NCBI GenBank assembly: GCA_041393395.1
Contig: JAWKKG010000004.1
Location: 372,001-436,000, forward strand
DNA: 64,000 bases
DNA from: JAGQIB01 sp041393395
Lineage (GTDB): Bacteria; ARS69
Direction: 5' to 3'
Positions 44,161 through 52,499 of this stretch are shown piece by piece. The notes under the pieces are model-generated. The model was not told the origin of the DNA, searched no databases, and saw only the letters and a list, made by a program, of their open reading frames with translations. Both the position numbers and the translations under genes were made by a program. Every line of letters starts with the position of its first letter. The first letter of the stretch is position 1.

Positions 44161-45384
44161 CTACCAGCCCATCAGCCCGCAGCAGCGCGCGCAGATCGGC
44201 ATCAGGCCATCCTTCTTCAGGCTCTCGCGGAATTTCCGGTACCGGTCGTTGTTCCAGATATCCATGATGCTCTGCTGCTGGATGTTGCCGCACACGTAGT
44301 CCGGATAGTCCCGGCACGTGGCGACGTCGCCGTTCGGCATGATCTCGGTGACGATCCACGGCTGGATGCACTCGCCGTACCCGAACCGGGCGGAGGGATC
44401 GTCGAAGTAGCCCTCGATGTCGCCGTCGGCGAGGTCCGGGATGAACATCACCGGGAACGGCCACTTGCGCGCCTTGATGGAGCGCACTTCTTCGCGCAGC
44501 CGGTTCGTGTCCAGCCCCTGGAAGAAGAGGTAGCCCTTCCAGGACTCGGGCGTCACGTCGAAGCGCTCCTGCATCACGCGCTCGTGCTCCCGGCCGTGCT
44601 CCTCGTTCGTGAACCAGGAGTAGTAGTAGGTCAGGAGGTCGATGCCGCGATCGGCGCCCCAGTCCGCGATGTCCTCGAGGTGCCCCACGTTGTCGCGGGA
44701 GATCGTGGCCAGCACGTTGACGTAGGGCTTCACCGAGTTCTGCCGGCGCTTCTCCTCCATCACCGCGTCGAGCCCTTCCATCATCATTTCCCAGGCGCGC
44801 TTCTCGCCGCGGATCTCGTTGTGCACGGGGCCGATGCCGTCGACGGACAGCATCAGCATGTCGACGCCGGCGCGCACGAGGCGATCCGCCGTCTTCGCCA
44901 TCATCGTTCCGTTCGTCACGATGCCCACGAGGCCGCGACGTTTCTTCATGTGCTCCATCAGCGGAACGATGTCGGGGTACAGGTACGGCTCGCCGCCCCA
45001 GATGTAGTAGAACGGCCGCCGCGGCGCGAGCTGGTCCACCATGTCGCGGTAGATCTCGAACGGGACGATCTCGCGGATCTCCTCGTCGGACTTGTCCCAG
45101 TTGTAGCCGGTCTCGCCCCACTGCCCGCACGTCTTGCAGCGCAGGTTGCAGGAGTTCACGATCTTGAGGCTGACCTGCTTCAGGTGCCGGCTCTGACCTT
45201 CGAGGCGCTTCCGGTCGCGGGGCGCGAAGATGTGCTTGGTCGCCTCCGCGCGAACGAGGTTCCAGAACACGTCCGGGCTCCGCATCGCGACCGCGGAGAG
45301 ATGCTTCAGCGGGATCCGGCTGTTCTTCTCGCCGGAGCCCGGCCCGGGGGCCGTTCGAACCTGCGCCTCGACCGTCGTCGTCAC
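44161..45384 (-). CDS. Radical SAM protein with SPASM-type C-terminal cluster domain
   Basis: A 407-residue radical SAM enzyme. The SAM-binding 4Fe-4S motif is CNLRCKTC (Cys79, 83, 86). The GGEPYLYPD loop and VTNGTMM follow. The C-terminal region carries the SPASM cysteines: CIQPW, CRDYPDYVCGN, and CARCC close to the end. GTG 45384 has AGGAGGA upstream. No peptide precursor is seen nearby, so a peptide-modifying role is unsupported. Co-transcription with a lipid-type glycosyltransferase suggests a substrate in the envelope. Its substrate is unknown. Confidence 0.87.
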   Translation of the reverse strand: MTTTVEAQVRTAPGPGSGEKNSRIPLKHLSAVAMRSPDVFWNLVRAEATKHIFAPRDRKRLEGQSRHLKQVSLKIVNSCNLRCKTCGQWGETGYNWDKSDEEIREIVPFEIYRDMVDQLAPRRPFYYIWGGEPYLYPDIVPLMEHMKKRRGLVGIVTNGTMMAKTADRLVRAGVDMLMLSVDGIGPVHNEIRGEKRAWEMMMEGLDAVMEEKRRQNSVKPYVNVLATISRDNVGHLEDIADWGADRGIDLLTYYYSWFTNEEHGREHERVMQERFDVTPESWKGYLFFQGLDTNRLREEVRSIKARKWPFPVMFIPDLADGDIEGYFDDPSARFGYGECIQPWIVTEIMPNGDVATCRDYPDYVCGNIQQQSIMDIWNNDRYRKFRESLKKDGLMPICARCCGLMGW

Positions 45385-45517
45385 CTTCGTCCTCCTCCAT
45401 GCCCGATCCCGTGGAGCCGGCCCCGCTTCTTCGGGACGCGCTCCCGCGGAGAATACGACCATCGGGCCCCGGGAACGTCAAGGACGCAGCCGTCGCGGTC
45501 CCGGGGGCTGGAGGATA

Positions 45518-45535
45518 CCGGACAATTGCGTCCGG
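45518..45535. repeat. Short palindrome in divergent intergenic region
   Basis: CCGGAC (45518-45523) and GTCCGG (45530-45535) flank a 6-base centre, between the radical SAM gene and the lipoprotein gene. It could be an operator, but the arms are short and GC-rich. Confidence 0.25.
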
Positions 45536-45672
45536 ATTCTTGCCGATTCTCGCCCGGGGGCCGCCCGGCCTTCTTTCCGGTCGCACGGCGTGCCTCAATC
45601 GTGGCCCGGATCAGTCCGATATTGCGGGGGACCAGGTACGCGCCACGAAACCGCGGGGGAGGCAACAAGCCC

Positions 45673-46473
45673 ATGAATTCTCGGACGATCTCGAAGCACT
45701 TCGCCGCCGCGGCAGTCCTGGCGGCGGCTCTCACGGGCTGCGACCCGAAGCTCACCGGCACCGACGACAACAGCGGGAATCCCGGCGACAACCCGACCCC
45801 GACCGTCTCCGCGGAAGCGCTCGTGGTCGGCCAGATGATCGCGCTGCACCAGGAGCTGATGCAGCAGGCGCTCTCCGTGGCGAACGTGTACGAGGGATCG
45901 GGCGCCCCGGCGCCGCGCGCGTTCTTCGGCTCGGATTGCGTGACGCTGGCCGAGATCGACAGCGGGACGCCGAGCTGGTCGCTCGCGATGAGCTCGTGCA
46001 CGAACCAGCAGGGAACGACCCACGACGGCGGCGGGCAGTTCGAACCGACCAGCGGACAGGACGCGTACACGTTCTACCCGTGGGTCGATCCGAGCACGAT
46101 GATCCGCGCCCAGAACTCCGCGAACGACAACTACAACCACACGATCGAGCCGATCACGCCCGGCTTCCTGGAGTTCCACTTCCAGCGCGGCGGAAGCAAC
46201 GAGGTGACCGGGATGCTGATCGACGGTTACCTCCGCCACGTCGTCCGCGGCGACGTCGTGAACCTCTCCTATCCGGAGACGCTGTCGTTCGACGGCGCGG
46301 TGGGAAGCTTCGGCACCCGTCCCGTCGTCAGCAGCACGGGGCGCGTGACGTGGGACGGCATCGGTATCTTCGACTTCACGTTCACGAGCGCCGGCACCGC
46401 CCAGTACACGATGCAGGGCAACCAGTACCAGGTGGATCTGACCACCGGCGACGTCTCGATCGTCGTGAACTGA
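45673..46473 (+). CDS. Putative secreted lipoprotein of unknown function
   Basis: A 266-residue protein with a type II signal peptide; the lipobox is LTGC with lipidated Cys23. A disordered Asn/Pro/Thr linker (residues 24-45) leads to a beta-rich domain rich in Tyr, Thr and Gly. Two cysteines (SDCVTL, SSCTNQ) could form a disulfide. No family recognised. GGGGAGG precedes the ATG at 45673. A strong intrinsic terminator follows the stop, so it is a single-gene unit in this direction. Confidence 0.8.
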   Translation: MNSRTISKHFAAAAVLAAALTGCDPKLTGTDDNSGNPGDNPTPTVSAEALVVGQMIALHQELMQQALSVANVYEGSGAPAPRAFFGSDCVTLAEIDSGTPSWSLAMSSCTNQQGTTHDGGGQFEPTSGQDAYTFYPWVDPSTMIRAQNSANDNYNHTIEPITPGFLEFHFQRGGSNEVTGMLIDGYLRHVVRGDVVNLSYPETLSFDGAVGSFGTRPVVSSTGRVTWDGIGIFDFTFTSAGTAQYTMQGNQYQVDLTTGDVSIVVN

Positions 46474-46500
46474 TTCTCCGCGGCCACTTGCGCGTGGCAA

Positions 46501-46543
46501 ACGGGGCCGGACCGACTCGATCGGTCCGGCCCCGTGTCTTTTT
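46501..46543 (+). terminator. Strong intrinsic terminator
   Basis: A perfect 15-bp stem (ACGGGGCCGGACCGA and its complement, 46501-46515 and 46521-46535) with a 5-base loop is followed by GTCTTTTT. It ends the lipoprotein transcript. Confidence 0.9.
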
Positions 46544-46561
46544 GCGCGCCGGCCTCGCGGA

Positions 46562-47251
46562 CTACGGACTCGGGTAGGGGTAGAGCTGCGGCTGGTCCGG
46601 AACGACGGTCCCGAACAGGGCGGCCGTCCGCGGCTGGAAGTAGAACCGGGCGGTGGAATACCACACGCGTGCGCCGGAGGACGGGTGGACCTGTTCCACC
46701 AGGAAGTCCACGCGCCAGGCGACGCTGTCGGCCGGGTCCGACACGTTCTGCGGTTCCGGCCAGGCCGGCTCGGCCGAGAGGCGCGCCGCGAACGACTCCG
46801 GAATCGGGATGCTGTCCGGATGCGCGACGTTGATCGACTCCGCGTACGCGATCGCCGCGGGCACCACGACGTCCGTGTCCACGACGTCGGTGAGATCGAG
46901 CAGCGCGGCCGGTGCCGACGTCGGCCGGTCGAACGCCCACGGGGCCGCGCTGAACAGGTGCATGTCCAGGCGCCGGTGCATGAGCCCGAACCGGGCGTAG
47001 TAGAAGAACGTGTGGTTTCGCCCGCGGCCGTCGGCGTCGAGCACCGTGAACCCGCCGCCGATCCAGAGGAGCTGCGCGGTCGGCGACCAGTCCGCCGCCT
47101 GCCGGTCGGCCAGCCGCTTCGCCTCGAGCAGGGTGGCCGGCAGCTCGATCGCGTCGTCGGAGAGGGCGGTCGGCGGACCGTCGGAACACGCGCCGGCGCC
47201 GATCGCGCACGCGAGGAGGGCCGCGAGGACCGTGGGGCGTCTCAGATCCAT
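46562..47251 (-). CDS. Putative lipoprotein
   Basis: A 229-residue exported protein with a hydrophobic signal and a weak lipobox (AGAC, Cys22). The mature part contains FTVLDADGRGRNHTFFYYA and a C-terminal VWYSTARFYFQPRTAALFGTV, suggesting a small alpha/beta domain. No known family is recognised. Its ATG overlaps the last ten bases of the upstream outer-membrane-type gene (47242), so the two are probably expressed and used together at the outer membrane. Confidence 0.72.
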   Translation of the reverse strand: MDLRRPTVLAALLACAIGAGACSDGPPTALSDDAIELPATLLEAKRLADRQAADWSPTAQLLWIGGGFTVLDADGRGRNHTFFYYARFGLMHRRLDMHLFSAAPWAFDRPTSAPAALLDLTDVVDTDVVVPAAIAYAESINVAHPDSIPIPESFAARLSAEPAWPEPQNVSDPADSVAWRVDFLVEQVHPSSGARVWYSTARFYFQPRTAALFGTVVPDQPQLYPYPSP

Positions 47252-48069
47252 CGGATTCCCACCCGCAATCCACCTCCGGTGAACTCCACGCGCCTCATCC
47301 CCGGCAGACTCGACGATTCCCACTCGGCCACCTCGAGCTCGACGTCCGCCGATCCCGCCTGAAAGAAGCCCTCCAGGAAGAGCGTCATGTTCGACTCGTT
47401 GAGGTAGTCCGCGGAGATCGTGCCCGTCCAGCCGACCCCCGTGCCCTTCGACGTCGACGAAGTGCGCCAGGGTTGCTCGAGGTAGAACTCGAACTCGTCG
47501 CGAACGCGCACCGGCGCGATCAGCGCGCCGCCGGAAAGACCGAACCGAACCGCGTCGGCCTCGAATGCGCGGCCGAGTCCCACCCGGAACAGCGCGGGCG
47601 CGGTCTCGACCCGCGTGGTGAGGACGAGTGAGACGGGGGTGCGGTCGCTGCCCCCGAGGTAGCCGAGGGTGCGGCGGTCGCGATCGTCGAACGTCATCCG
47701 GGTCCAGTCGCCGCCCCCGAACAGGAACCACTCCGGCGTGAGCCGGAACTGGAACTCCGCGCCGAACGCGAGACCCGGTCCGAACGCGGGATCCTTCAGC
47801 TGGAAACCGTCGGCCGCGTAGGACGCGTTGCGGACCTCGAGGGATTGCTCGAGTCCTTCGAGTCCCCAGAGCTGGAATCCGGCGTGCACCGCGAGCGAAA
47901 AGTCCCCGAAGGTCGAGAGGCCTTCCTCTTCGCCGCGCTCGGTCGCGCCCGCGGTCGACGTCGTGCCGAGGAGCAGCATCCCGAAAAAAATGGCGGACCG
48001 AACGAACGGATGTCGCGAACTGCCAAGCCGAGTCGAAATGCGCAAGTCGCCCCCCGGGAGATCCCCCAA
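47242..48069 (-). CDS. Outer-membrane beta-barrel-like protein
   Basis: A 275-residue exported protein. The signal peptide core is SAIFFGMLLLGTTSTAG. The mature part alternates hydrophobic and polar residues with many aromatic girdle residues and ends in the aromatic/aliphatic GLRVGIRWI, typical of an outer-membrane barrel. TTG 48069 is listed; a second TTG eight codons on (giving MRISTRLG) would make a more normal signal peptide. Within the signal region there is a run of seven A bases (T7 on the coding strand), unusual in such GC-rich DNA and a possible slippage site. The family is unknown. Confidence 0.68.
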   Translation of the reverse strand: MGDLPGGDLRISTRLGSSRHPFVRSAIFFGMLLLGTTSTAGATERGEEEGLSTFGDFSLAVHAGFQLWGLEGLEQSLEVRNASYAADGFQLKDPAFGPGLAFGAEFQFRLTPEWFLFGGGDWTRMTFDDRDRRTLGYLGGSDRTPVSLVLTTRVETAPALFRVGLGRAFEADAVRFGLSGGALIAPVRVRDEFEFYLEQPWRTSSTSKGTGVGWTGTISADYLNESNMTLFLEGFFQAGSADVELEVAEWESSSLPGMRRVEFTGGGLRVGIRWI

Positions 48070-48078
48070 TTTGCTTCA

Positions 48079-48110
48079 CCACGGGCGAAGCCGCAAGCGG
48101 TCGCCCGTGG
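48079..48110. promoter_or_regulatory. Long interrupted palindrome between divergent envelope genes
   Basis: Arms CCACGGGCGA (48079-48088) and TCGCCCGTGG (48101-48110) are exact complements. Inside them CCGC-AA-GCGG forms a further short stem. The element lies ten bases from the start of the outer-membrane gene and 13 bases before the pgaD ATG, so it could be an operator for both or an RNA hairpin in the leader. Confidence 0.5.
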
Positions 48111-48123
48111 TATGCTCGCCCCC

Positions 48124-48564
48124 ATGACGACCCCGATTCGGACTCCGATCCAGAATGCCGGCCGCTTCCGCTGGGCGCGGCACCTCGTTCTCTCCGTCCT
48201 CCTGTGGATCACCTACGTGATCTACTGGCGAATCGTCCTGTCCCGGGGTGTCGAAGGGGAGGCGGCCTTCGCGATCGGCCTGCTCGGGCTGTTCGTCATC
48301 CTCCAGGTCGCGTTCACCCAGGCCTGGATCGCCCACAACCGCCGCATCTCCCGCCGGCACGCGAGCCGCCGGACCGAGCGGCCTCGAGGCGCGGCACTCC
48401 CGCAGCACGACTTCCTCGGGCGGGTGCTGCGCGTGGAGCCGGGGGCGGGGGACCTGAAGAGCGTCCCGCTCGTCGTGGTGCGCATCGAGGATGCGCGCAA
48501 CGAGAAGCGCTTCGAGACCGGCCTCGATCACCGCCTGCCCGACCGAGAGCGCCGCGCGGGATGA
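48124..48564 (+). CDS. pgaD: PgaD-like accessory membrane protein
   Basis: A 146-residue protein with two membrane helices (about residues 21-40 and 48-70) followed by a basic cytoplasmic tail with NRRISRRHASRR. Size, topology and adjacency to pgaC match PgaD, the inner-membrane partner that stabilises the PNAG synthase and, in E. coli, helps bind c-di-GMP. The sequence of PgaD is poorly conserved, so location carries the assignment. Its stop overlaps the pgaC ATG by four bases, and it is the first gene of the exopolysaccharide operon. Confidence 0.68.
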   Translation: MTTPIRTPIQNAGRFRWARHLVLSVLLWITYVIYWRIVLSRGVEGEAAFAIGLLGLFVILQVAFTQAWIAHNRRISRRHASRRTERPRGAALPQHDFLGRVLRVEPGAGDLKSVPLVVVRIEDARNEKRFETGLDHRLPDRERRAG

Positions 48565-49823
48565 CCGCCGACATCGTCTCGTTTCTCGAGTGGCTCGAGC
48601 ACACCCGGTTCTACCTGGTCTGGCTCGTCTTCTTCGCCTGGTACCCGATGCTCACGGGTCTCATGTGGATCGTGACGTCGCTCACGTACTGGTTCCGGCG
48701 CGAGCGAAACGCGCCGCCGCCGCCGCGGCTTCCGGAGAATCCGCCGTTCGTCACCGTGCTGATGCCGGCCTACTGCGAGGGGCGGCACCTCGCCGACTCG
48801 CTCGAGGCCGCGCTCGCGATCGACTATCCGGCCTTCGAGGTCCTCGTGATCGACGACGCGAGCGACGACGAGACGCCGCGCATCCTCGCGCCGTACGTCG
48901 CGTCGGGGCGGGTCCGCGTGGTGCGGAAGACCCGGAACGAGGGCAAGGCCATGGCCCTGAACGACGGCCTGCTGTGCGCGCGCGGCGACATCCTCCTGAT
49001 CGTCGACGCCGACGCGCACCCGGCGCCGGACATCCTGCGCCATCTCGTGCCGCACTTCGATTCGCCGCGGGTGGGCGCGGTCACGGGCAACCCGCGCGTG
49101 CGCAATCGCCGCCGGCTCCTCGCGCGTCTCCAGGCGATCGAGTTCACGTCGATCGTTTCGCTGCAGAAGCGCGCCCAGCGCGTGTGGGGGAGGATCCTCA
49201 CCGTGTCGGGCGTCGTCGGCGCGTTCCACCGGGACGCGCTGCTGGACGTCGGCCTGTTCAGCCCGGACATGGCCACCGAGGACATCGACATCAGCTGGAA
49301 GCTGCAGCTGCGGGCCTGGGACATCCGGTACGAGCCGCGCGCGCTCGTGTGGATGCAGGTGCCGGAGCGCTGGGCCGACCTGTGGAAGCAACGTCGCCGC
49401 TGGTCGCTCGGCCTCGCCCAGGTGCTGCGTCGCCACGTGCGGGAAGCCCTGCGCTGGCGCTCGCGACGTTTCTGGCCCGTCGTCCTCGAGTCGTCGTTCT
49501 CCATCGCGTGGGGCTACTCCTTCGTGCTGCTCACGGCGCTCTGGATCCTCTCGTACGCGGTCGGGTACCCGCCGATCGGCGGGAGTCCGATCCCGAACTG
49601 GTGGGGCATGCTCATGGCCACGGTGTGCCTCGGGCAGCTGCTGACCGGCGTGCTGCTCGATCGCCGCTACGACGAGCGACTCGGGCGCTCCTACGTCATG
49701 GCGATCATCTATCCGCTGATCTACTGGATGTTCCTCGCGATCGTGACGGTTCGGTCCACGCCGCGGGGTTTCTTCCGTTCACCGACGCGCAAGGGGACGC
49801 AGTGGAAGACGCGGCGCGACTGA
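48561..49823 (+). CDS. pgaC: Poly-beta-1,6-N-acetyl-D-glucosamine synthase PgaC
   Basis: A 420-residue family 2 processive glycosyltransferase. An N-terminal helix (FYLVWLVFFAWYPMLTGLMW) precedes the GT-A domain, with VTVLMPAYCEG, VLVIDDASDDET, IVDADAHPAPD, MATEDIDISW (catalytic base) and the product-binding QRRRWSLG. Three C-terminal helices follow. It polymerises UDP-GlcNAc into PNAG at the inner membrane. The ATG overlaps pgaD; the following pgaA-like gene starts 22 bases before its stop. Length and motif order fit PgaC/IcaA. Confidence 0.9.
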   Translation: MTADIVSFLEWLEHTRFYLVWLVFFAWYPMLTGLMWIVTSLTYWFRRERNAPPPPRLPENPPFVTVLMPAYCEGRHLADSLEAALAIDYPAFEVLVIDDASDDETPRILAPYVASGRVRVVRKTRNEGKAMALNDGLLCARGDILLIVDADAHPAPDILRHLVPHFDSPRVGAVTGNPRVRNRRRLLARLQAIEFTSIVSLQKRAQRVWGRILTVSGVVGAFHRDALLDVGLFSPDMATEDIDISWKLQLRAWDIRYEPRALVWMQVPERWADLWKQRRRWSLGLAQVLRRHVREALRWRSRRFWPVVLESSFSIAWGYSFVLLTALWILSYAVGYPPIGGSPIPNWWGMLMATVCLGQLLTGVLLDRRYDERLGRSYVMAIIYPLIYWMFLAIVTVRSTPRGFFRSPTRKGTQWKTRRD

Positions 49824-51478
49824 TCCGGAGGTGGTGCGCGACGGCGACCTTTGCCCTGCTCGCGATCGGAGCGGGCGGGGGGCGAACGGCGGCGCGGGCG
49901 GACGACGCGGCGCTCGCCCGCGACGTCGCGGCGGAGGCGCGCGACTTCGCCGGCCGCGACGATCACGGGCGGGCCGTCGCATGCGCGCTCGCCGCGATCC
50001 GTCTGGATCCCTCCCTCGAGGACGAGCTCTCGCTCCTCATCGCGCATCAGCTCACGTGGCAGGAGCGGGCGGCGGAGGCCGTCCCTTGGTATCGCCGCCG
50101 ACTCGAGGCGGAGCCGGACGATCGCGAAGCGAAGCTCGGGCTCGCGCGGGCGCTGTCGTGGTCCGGCGATCTCGACGGCGCGGCCGCGGTGTACCGCGAG
50201 CTCCTGGCCGACGACGCGAACGACGCGGAAGCACGGCTCGGGCTCGCGCGCATGGAAGCCTGGCGGGACCGCCCGGGCGCGGCGGCCCGCGCGTACCGCG
50301 AGGCGCTGGACCGGGGGGTGCCCGACGCGCGGGAAGGGCTCGCCGCCGTCGAGAACGCCCGGGGCAAGCACCGGGCGGCGGAGGCGCTGTACGACGCCAT
50401 CCTCGCGGACGACCCGGACGACGTGTCGGCGCGGGTGGGACGCGCGCGGGCGCGTTACTGGCTCGGCGAGGAGGGGGCGGCGGAACGGGACCTCGCGGAC
50501 ATCGACACCGCCGAGGCGGCCGACCTGCGCGACGCGATCCGCCGCGATCGCGGACTCCGCGCGATGCTCTTCGCGGATCGCTGGAACGATCGCGACGATC
50601 AGGAGAACCGGACGCTCGGCGTGCGCGTCGAGGGATCGGCGGGGCCCGGCTGGCGCTGGTTCGGTCTCGCCGCCGGCGAACGGTCCGAGGATCCGGCCAC
50701 GGGACGGGTCGAGTTCCTGACGTTCGGAGGCGGAGGTTCCTGGCGCCCGTCGCGCGACGTGGCGGTCCACGCGGAGATCACCGCGCACGATCTCGGCCGG
50801 AACCTGGAAGACGGCGACGTGCTCGACGTGGGCGCAGGGGAGACCCGCACCGGCGCGGATATTCGCGAGACGGTCGCGCTGTTCGATTCCTGGCTCACGT
50901 GGACGCCGATCGACTGGACGCGTTTCGACGTCGGCTACGGACGAGTGCCCGTGACCACGGCGCGCGCCCTCGCGCGCGGATTGCGGGTGAACGTCGCCTC
51001 GCTCGCCGCCGAGCGACGTCTCACGGAACGGGTGTCCGCGCGGATCCGGGCCGCCCACGGCGACTACGACGACGGGAACACCCGCCGGTCGCTGGAGGCC
51101 GACGTCCGCTTCGGGGACTGGTCGCTCGGACCGGTGCACTGGAACGTCGGCCCCGGCGCGGCGTGGATCGACTTCCGGGACGAGAGCCCGGACCACGGTT
51201 ACTACTCCCCGGATCGCTACGACACATTCCACGGGACGCTGAACGCCTGGACGTCGGCGGAGCGACCCTTCCGGGTGGAGGGCGACGTCCGGCTCGCGTC
51301 CGAGCGCGAGAACGACGGTGATCGCTTCGGAGTCCTCTCCGGCGGCGTGGAGCTTCGCTGGCAGGCGACGCGTCACGTCGGCTTCGGTGCGTTCGGCCGG
51401 GCGTCGACGTCGCGGTTCGACTCGAGCGCCGGCTACGAGCGCGACGGCGTCGGGCTCCGCGTGTTCCTCGCCCCGTGA
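49802..51478 (+). CDS. pgaA: PgaA-like exopolysaccharide outer-membrane porin with TPR domain
   Basis: A 558-residue exported protein. A signal peptide (to about residue 34) is followed by TPR repeats (about 40-240; WYRRRLEAEPDDREAKLGLARALSW and later units) and a C-terminal region with alternating polar/aromatic strands and a barrel-like end (GVGLRVFLAP). This is the architecture of PgaA, which uses TPRs to bind the deacetylase and a 16-strand porin to export PNAG. The protein is shorter than E. coli PgaA (about 800). GTG 49802 overlaps pgaC by 22 bases. Confidence 0.8.
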   Translation: MEDAARLIRRWCATATFALLAIGAGGGRTAARADDAALARDVAAEARDFAGRDDHGRAVACALAAIRLDPSLEDELSLLIAHQLTWQERAAEAVPWYRRRLEAEPDDREAKLGLARALSWSGDLDGAAAVYRELLADDANDAEARLGLARMEAWRDRPGAAARAYREALDRGVPDAREGLAAVENARGKHRAAEALYDAILADDPDDVSARVGRARARYWLGEEGAAERDLADIDTAEAADLRDAIRRDRGLRAMLFADRWNDRDDQENRTLGVRVEGSAGPGWRWFGLAAGERSEDPATGRVEFLTFGGGGSWRPSRDVAVHAEITAHDLGRNLEDGDVLDVGAGETRTGADIRETVALFDSWLTWTPIDWTRFDVGYGRVPVTTARALARGLRVNVASLAAERRLTERVSARIRAAHGDYDDGNTRRSLEADVRFGDWSLGPVHWNVGPGAAWIDFRDESPDHGYYSPDRYDTFHGTLNAWTSAERPFRVEGDVRLASERENDGDRFGVLSGGVELRWQATRHVGFGAFGRASTSRFDSSAGYERDGVGLRVFLAP

Positions 51479-52467
51479 CCCGGCGGCGCGCTCTCCTCGC
51501 CGCGCTGATCCCGCTGACGATCGGACTCGCCGCGTTCCTTCTCGCGCGTCGCCTCGATCGCGTCTCGGCGCCGGAGCCGGGCAGCGATCTCGACGCACCG
51601 GTGCTCATCGGCCGCAACGAGCTCGGCTTCGAAGCGCTCGCGGACGATCGTCAGCTCGGGGTCCCGATCCTCTGCTACCACTACTTCGGTCCCGGGTTCA
51701 CGTCCGGGCGCCTGGTCCGGGTGCTGGGCGCCGTGTTGCTGAACCTGCCGACGCTCCCCGACCGCGACTACTGGACGACCACTGTTCCGGAGTTCGAGCG
51801 ACAGATGGACTACCTCGCCGCGAACGGCTGGCGAACGGCGTTCCTCGACGACGTGCTGGATGCGCTGGAGGCCGGACGCCTGCCGGAGCGGACCGTCGTG
51901 ATCACGATCGACGACGGGGATCGGACGGTGCTCGAGTACGCGGTGCCCGTTCTCCGTCGCCACGGATTCGTCGCGACGCTGTTCATGCTCACGGGCCACG
52001 CCGGGGAGGAGGACTGGAACGACCTCGACTTCCTGGACTGGCCCGCGCTCCAGGCACTCGAGCGGGAGGGCGTGATCCGGGTCGAGAGTCACACGCACCG
52101 CATGCACACGAAGACGCGGGTGCGCGGGGGGCCCGTCCCTCGATTCCTGATGCCGGAGGCCCTGTCCGAGGGGCTGCTGCGCGCGGATCTGGAGTCCAGC
52201 CGCGACACGATGGTCCGCCACCTCGGCCACGAACCGACGTTTCTCGCCTGGCCGTTCGGCTACGGACGCGCCGACGTGGACTCGCTCGCCCGTGCGGCCG
52301 GCTTCCGGCGCGTGCTGACGTTGAAGCCGTTCCGAAACGGAATCGAGACGGGGGAGTCCGAGCCGCTCGGTCGCTACGCCGTGACCGCGCGAACCTCTTC
52401 GCGGGTATTCCGGCTGATGCTCGAGCCGCACGGCGATCGGGGTGCGGACTCGCGCAACCCGTGGTAG
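51475..52467 (+). CDS. pgaB: PNAG N-deacetylase (PgaB-like, polysaccharide deacetylase domain only)
   Basis: A 330-residue exported or membrane-anchored NodB-type deacetylase. An N-terminal helix (residues 6-24) precedes PILCYHYF, the catalytic-base motif TIDDGD, the metal-binding HTHRMH (HxxxH) and WPFGYGRAD. This corresponds to the N-terminal half of PgaB; the C-terminal glycoside-hydrolase domain of E. coli PgaB is absent, as in IcaB. It would partly deacetylate PNAG in the periplasm before export. GTG 51475 overlaps the pgaA stop (GTGA), closing the four-gene operon. Confidence 0.86.
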   Translation: MTRRRALLAALIPLTIGLAAFLLARRLDRVSAPEPGSDLDAPVLIGRNELGFEALADDRQLGVPILCYHYFGPGFTSGRLVRVLGAVLLNLPTLPDRDYWTTTVPEFERQMDYLAANGWRTAFLDDVLDALEAGRLPERTVVITIDDGDRTVLEYAVPVLRRHGFVATLFMLTGHAGEEDWNDLDFLDWPALQALEREGVIRVESHTHRMHTKTRVRGGPVPRFLMPEALSEGLLRADLESSRDTMVRHLGHEPTFLAWPFGYGRADVDSLARAAGFRRVLTLKPFRNGIETGESEPLGRYAVTARTSSRVFRLMLEPHGDRGADSRNPW

Positions 52468-52499
52468 GTTGCGCACGGTCCACGTTCCCGGAGTTCCCC

